Source of the DNA: Manduca sexta
Lineage: Eukaryota; Arthropoda; Insecta; Lepidoptera; Sphingidae
DNA length: 64,000 bases
Assembly: GCF_014839805.1 (NCBI RefSeq)
Contig: NC_051130.1
Coordinates: 4,712,001 to 4,776,000, forward strand
Reading direction: 5' to 3'
Positions 62,601 through 64,000 of the stretch are shown here, piece after piece (the first letter of the stretch is position 1; every line of letters starts with the position of its first letter). Position numbers and translations under genes: made by a program. Under the pieces are notes generated by a model, which made no database searches, was not told the origin of the DNA, and worked only from the letters and a program-made list of their open reading frames with translations.

Positions 62601-63590
62601 AGAAAGACAGAAAATTATAGTGCTTTGAAAATCTTGTCCTGGAATAAAAAGTAGCTTATGGTAAATCTGTCTACATACCAACTTCCATCAAAATCAGTTC
62701 ATTGGTTTAGCTGTGAATGCATAACAGACAGACATACTTTTATGTTTATAAATTTAGTATGGATGTAATTCTTACTTGTTGCATACCGCCTGGTTTTTAT
62801 TATTGCTGTTCGTCTCCTTTTTGAAGAAACATGTTATGGGTCTATGATTTTTTAAGGACTGTAATGCTTTTTCTTTATTGATATACTTAATTTTTAAATC
62901 TTTACATATTTTTTTCAATTCATCCATTTTTATAACTTCTCCATAATTATCAATACTCCAATCAGCACCTCCTGCAATGAACCAAATCGCGATTAATATG
63001 TATACAAAGGAAACTTCATAATTTTATAATTACTGTTTTATATTTGGTAAAAAAAAAACTTCACCATAAAAGGTGCTATAGCTCATCTATCTACACATAT
63101 TATAAATAACACCCCCTTTTCTGTCTGTATGTTTTCGATTTTCTCAAAATCTACTTAACGGATCTTTATGAAATTTGATATAGAGATAGTTTAAGACTCT
63201 GGGAAGGTTATAGGCTACTTTCTGTTCCGGTAAAATATATAGCGTGAATTTTATCCCCGAAAACTTCTTCACGTGGGCGTAGCCGCGCGGAAAAGCTAGT
63301 AATTTGTAATTAAAACTCACCACAAATGAGTATCCCATTTTGTACCAAATATTGTATCATTTCTTGTACTGTAGGTGTGTCACATTTTTTGTAATGCTCT
63401 TTGGAAATTTTTACAACATCATCATACCTATACCATAATGTTTTTCTCCAATACATTCTGCAGACTATCACAATGCCAGGTTTCACAGCATTAAAGCACT
63501 TGTTAATTATCTCTTGACTTTTCTCATCTAACAAATTCTTTAGTGATTCATTTCTTAAATAGTTATTAATTACTTTTAAAAGAAATATAC
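56620..63590 (-). CDS. FAN1: Fanconi-associated nuclease 1 (FAN1), 3' ten exons; 5' end outside window
   Basis: Minus-strand exons are 63321-63590, 62776-62971, 61815-62045, 61255-61377, 60867-61089, 60266-60471, 59513-59628, 58092-58343, 56990-57168 and 56620-56772. They are all in phase, giving about 649 residues up to the stop. Upstream exons (N-terminal region with UBZ, if present) must lie beyond 64000. The order is a SAP-like region (MDELKKICKDLKIKYINK), a TPR-like helical part (YPEWLRKYTPPHIYIKILDS) and then the VRR-NUC core. Catalytic residues are conserved: the Glu in GGHWEGRLVTT, the Asp in GFPDLTLW and the Glu/Lys pair in IIFVEVK, followed by SVKQLQWMDYL and FCYVGA. The family is a structure-specific 5'-flap endo/exonuclease acting in interstrand-crosslink repair with FANCD2-FANCI. 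The exon at 56990-57168 is strikingly GC- and Ala/Arg-rich compared with its neighbours. The introns are full of repeats. Confidence 0.93.
57215..57540 (+). repeat. Dispersed lepidopteran repeat, family E copy 1
   Basis: CCCGGCACAGTTCCAGTCCG, GACATTACAGCTAGCCTAAT and GAGACTTATGTCTTAGGGTG share order and wording with the copy at 59975-60240. The left part is weaker. It lies in FAN1 intron 9 of the part visible here. Confidence 0.5.
57676..57969. mobile_element. Foldback MITE with perfect 95-bp terminal inverted repeats
   Basis: Positions 57676-57770 and 57875-57969 are exact reverse complements. They begin and end with TTAA, which could be a target duplication of the piggyBac type or part of the repeat. 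The central part to 57870 is nearly identical to 16209-16403. No coding capacity. It lies in a FAN1 intron. Confidence 0.92.
58640..59463 (+). repeat. Helitron-like repeat split by a retroelement insertion
   Basis: The left part (58640-58917) has AAATGCGAAAGTTTGTGAAA, GAATGGATTTGGATGA and CAAGTCCTGGATTAAAAAAT. The right part (59384-59463) has TTTCTTAGCGCGAAAGG and ends CGAGCAACATCTAGTT. Together they form one common lepidopteran element, interrupted at 58918-59383. Confidence 0.7.
58918..59383 (+). mobile_element. 5'-truncated non-LTR retrotransposon 3' end with poly(A)
   Basis: A GC-rich 3'-UTR-like segment of about 410 bases ends in an A-rich tail from 59330 to 59382. The 15-base duplication TGGTTAGTTAGTGTT is exact at 58903-58917 and 59384-59398, proving target-primed insertion. 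No reverse-transcriptase sequence is included, so the clade is not determined; the frames at 58935-59257 are not convincing genes. Confidence 0.85.
59975..60240 (+). repeat. Dispersed lepidopteran repeat, family E copy 2
   Basis: It starts near GCCGGGGTAGGTATCACCTC, continues with TTCCGGTTTGAAGGACATTG and ends TATCAGGCGAACGGCAAGCT CGTCTCG, the typical tail of a very common lepidopteran repeat. It ends about 25 bases from the FAN1 donor site at 60265. Confidence 0.7.
62103..62460 (-). repeat. tRNA-derived SINE, family C (FAN1 intron)
   Basis: On the minus strand it begins with a tRNA-like head (CCAGTGGCGTAGTTGTAATG) and the B box GGGTTCGAATCC, and ends GTGGCCGAAATTCCGCTAGG. A 3' fragment of the same family is at 22050-22195. 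Orientation is the same as FAN1 transcription. Confidence 0.78.
63080..63300 (+). repeat. Helitron-like repeat ending CTAGT (FAN1 intron)
   Basis: TTAACGGATCTTTATGAAAT, AGACTCTGGGAAGGTTATAG and GCGCGGAAAAGCTAGTAAT belong to the same class as the repeats at 21440 and 58640. It ends about 20 bases before the FAN1 donor at 63320. A related weaker piece lies at about 62560-62760. Confidence 0.6.
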
Positions 63591-63664
63591 CTGAAATAAA
63601 TTAATGTCGAATGATTAATGAGAAAAAAGTTCAGTTTATACCTAATTTAATATTGTGTCTACAC

Positions 63665-63912
63665 CAGTGGTTCTCAAACTTTTTAAATGACGGAACCCTT
63701 TTGGGAAGCAAAATACTTGATGGAACCCTACAATAAAACAATTGTTTTTATAAGTGTATTTTTTATTAATCAGCATAATAAAAGTACAATGTCACAGTTA
63801 CTAATTATTATTGAGAGAGGTGTTTTGATTTTTTTTTCTAAATTCTTGCGGAACCCCGACAGAGGTATCACGGAACCCTAGGGTTCCGCGGAACACACTT
63901 AGAGTATAGCTG
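63665..63912. mobile_element. Non-autonomous hAT MITE with 8-bp target duplication
   Basis: It begins CAGTGGTTCTCAAAC, the widespread hAT terminal motif, and ends AGTATAGCTG, whose complement starts CAGCTATACTC. GTCTACAC is repeated exactly at 63657-63664 and 63913-63920, an 8-bp duplication as hAT transposases make. At 248 bases it has no coding capacity; the frame at 63687-63881 is not a gene. It lies in the FAN1 intron that leaves the window. Confidence 0.9.
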
Positions 63913-64000
63913 GTCTACACAATTATTTTAGTGTCTGTAAACATAACAACATAAATTTCTTAAATTAAATATTTTTTTATTTGTGCTACATATTTTTTTA

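Noticed and set aside
63687..63881. 64-codon plus-strand frame near the right edge
   Set aside because: It lies entirely within the hAT MITE bounded by its target duplication.
1..64000. CRISPR arrays, operons, phage or other prokaryotic systems
   Set aside because: The window is intron-rich eukaryotic DNA with no regular spacer-repeat arrays and no bacterial gene structure.

Overview
The window is nuclear DNA of an insect, almost certainly a lepidopteran (moth or butterfly). The genes are split into short exons by small introns, the background is AT-rich, and the repeats are typical of Lepidoptera: tRNA-derived SINEs with RTE-type tails, a DD37D (maT) mariner, Helitron-like repeats ending in CTAGT, and MITEs. 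There are no prokaryotic genes and no CRISPR. Exon limits were set by reading splice sites and checking that codon phase holds across every junction.

Layout, left to right. (1) 765-3488, + strand: SGF29, the H3K4me3-reading subunit of SAGA, complete in 7 exons (296 aa). (2) 6896-15656, - strand: Rbf, a retinoblastoma/p107-family pocket protein, complete in 17 exons (909 aa), including one GC-AG intron. (3) 16829-23221, + strand: a mitochondrial RbfA-like ribosome-binding factor, complete in 6 exons (352 aa). It is head-to-head with Rbf, and its fourth intron holds an almost intact maT mariner. (4) 28042-49411, + strand: a VAT-1 homolog (quinone-oxidoreductase-like MDR protein). A GC-rich first exon is separated from the body of the gene by an intron of about 15 kb. 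The first exon reads one base out of frame, and one expected short exon was not found. (5) 52934-53794, - strand: a two-exon Tctex1/dynein-light-chain-type protein (129 aa). (6) 56620-63590 and beyond the right edge, - strand: FAN1, the Fanconi-associated nuclease, as its ten 3' exons with the full VRR-NUC catalytic core. The 5' end lies outside the window.

The genes are unrelated housekeeping, cell-cycle, chromatin and repair genes, and I see no cluster acting as one system. Two neighbour arrangements matter. Rbf and RBFA share a 1.17 kb divergent promoter region with a textbook E2F-type site close to the Rbf start. SGF29/Rbf and VAT-1/Tctex1 are convergent pairs.

Most non-genic structure is transposon-derived. 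It includes a foldback MITE with perfect 95-bp inverted repeats and a near-identical relative 41 kb away, a SINE and a non-LTR 3' end each flanked by perfect 15-bp target-site duplications, a 248-bp hAT MITE with a perfect 8-bp duplication, and several unexplained perfect hairpins. I did not find a convincing undescribed biological system. The points most worth checking are the broken or incomplete VAT-1 N-terminus, the young maT insertion, the nested palindrome at 4.9 kb and the E2F site.
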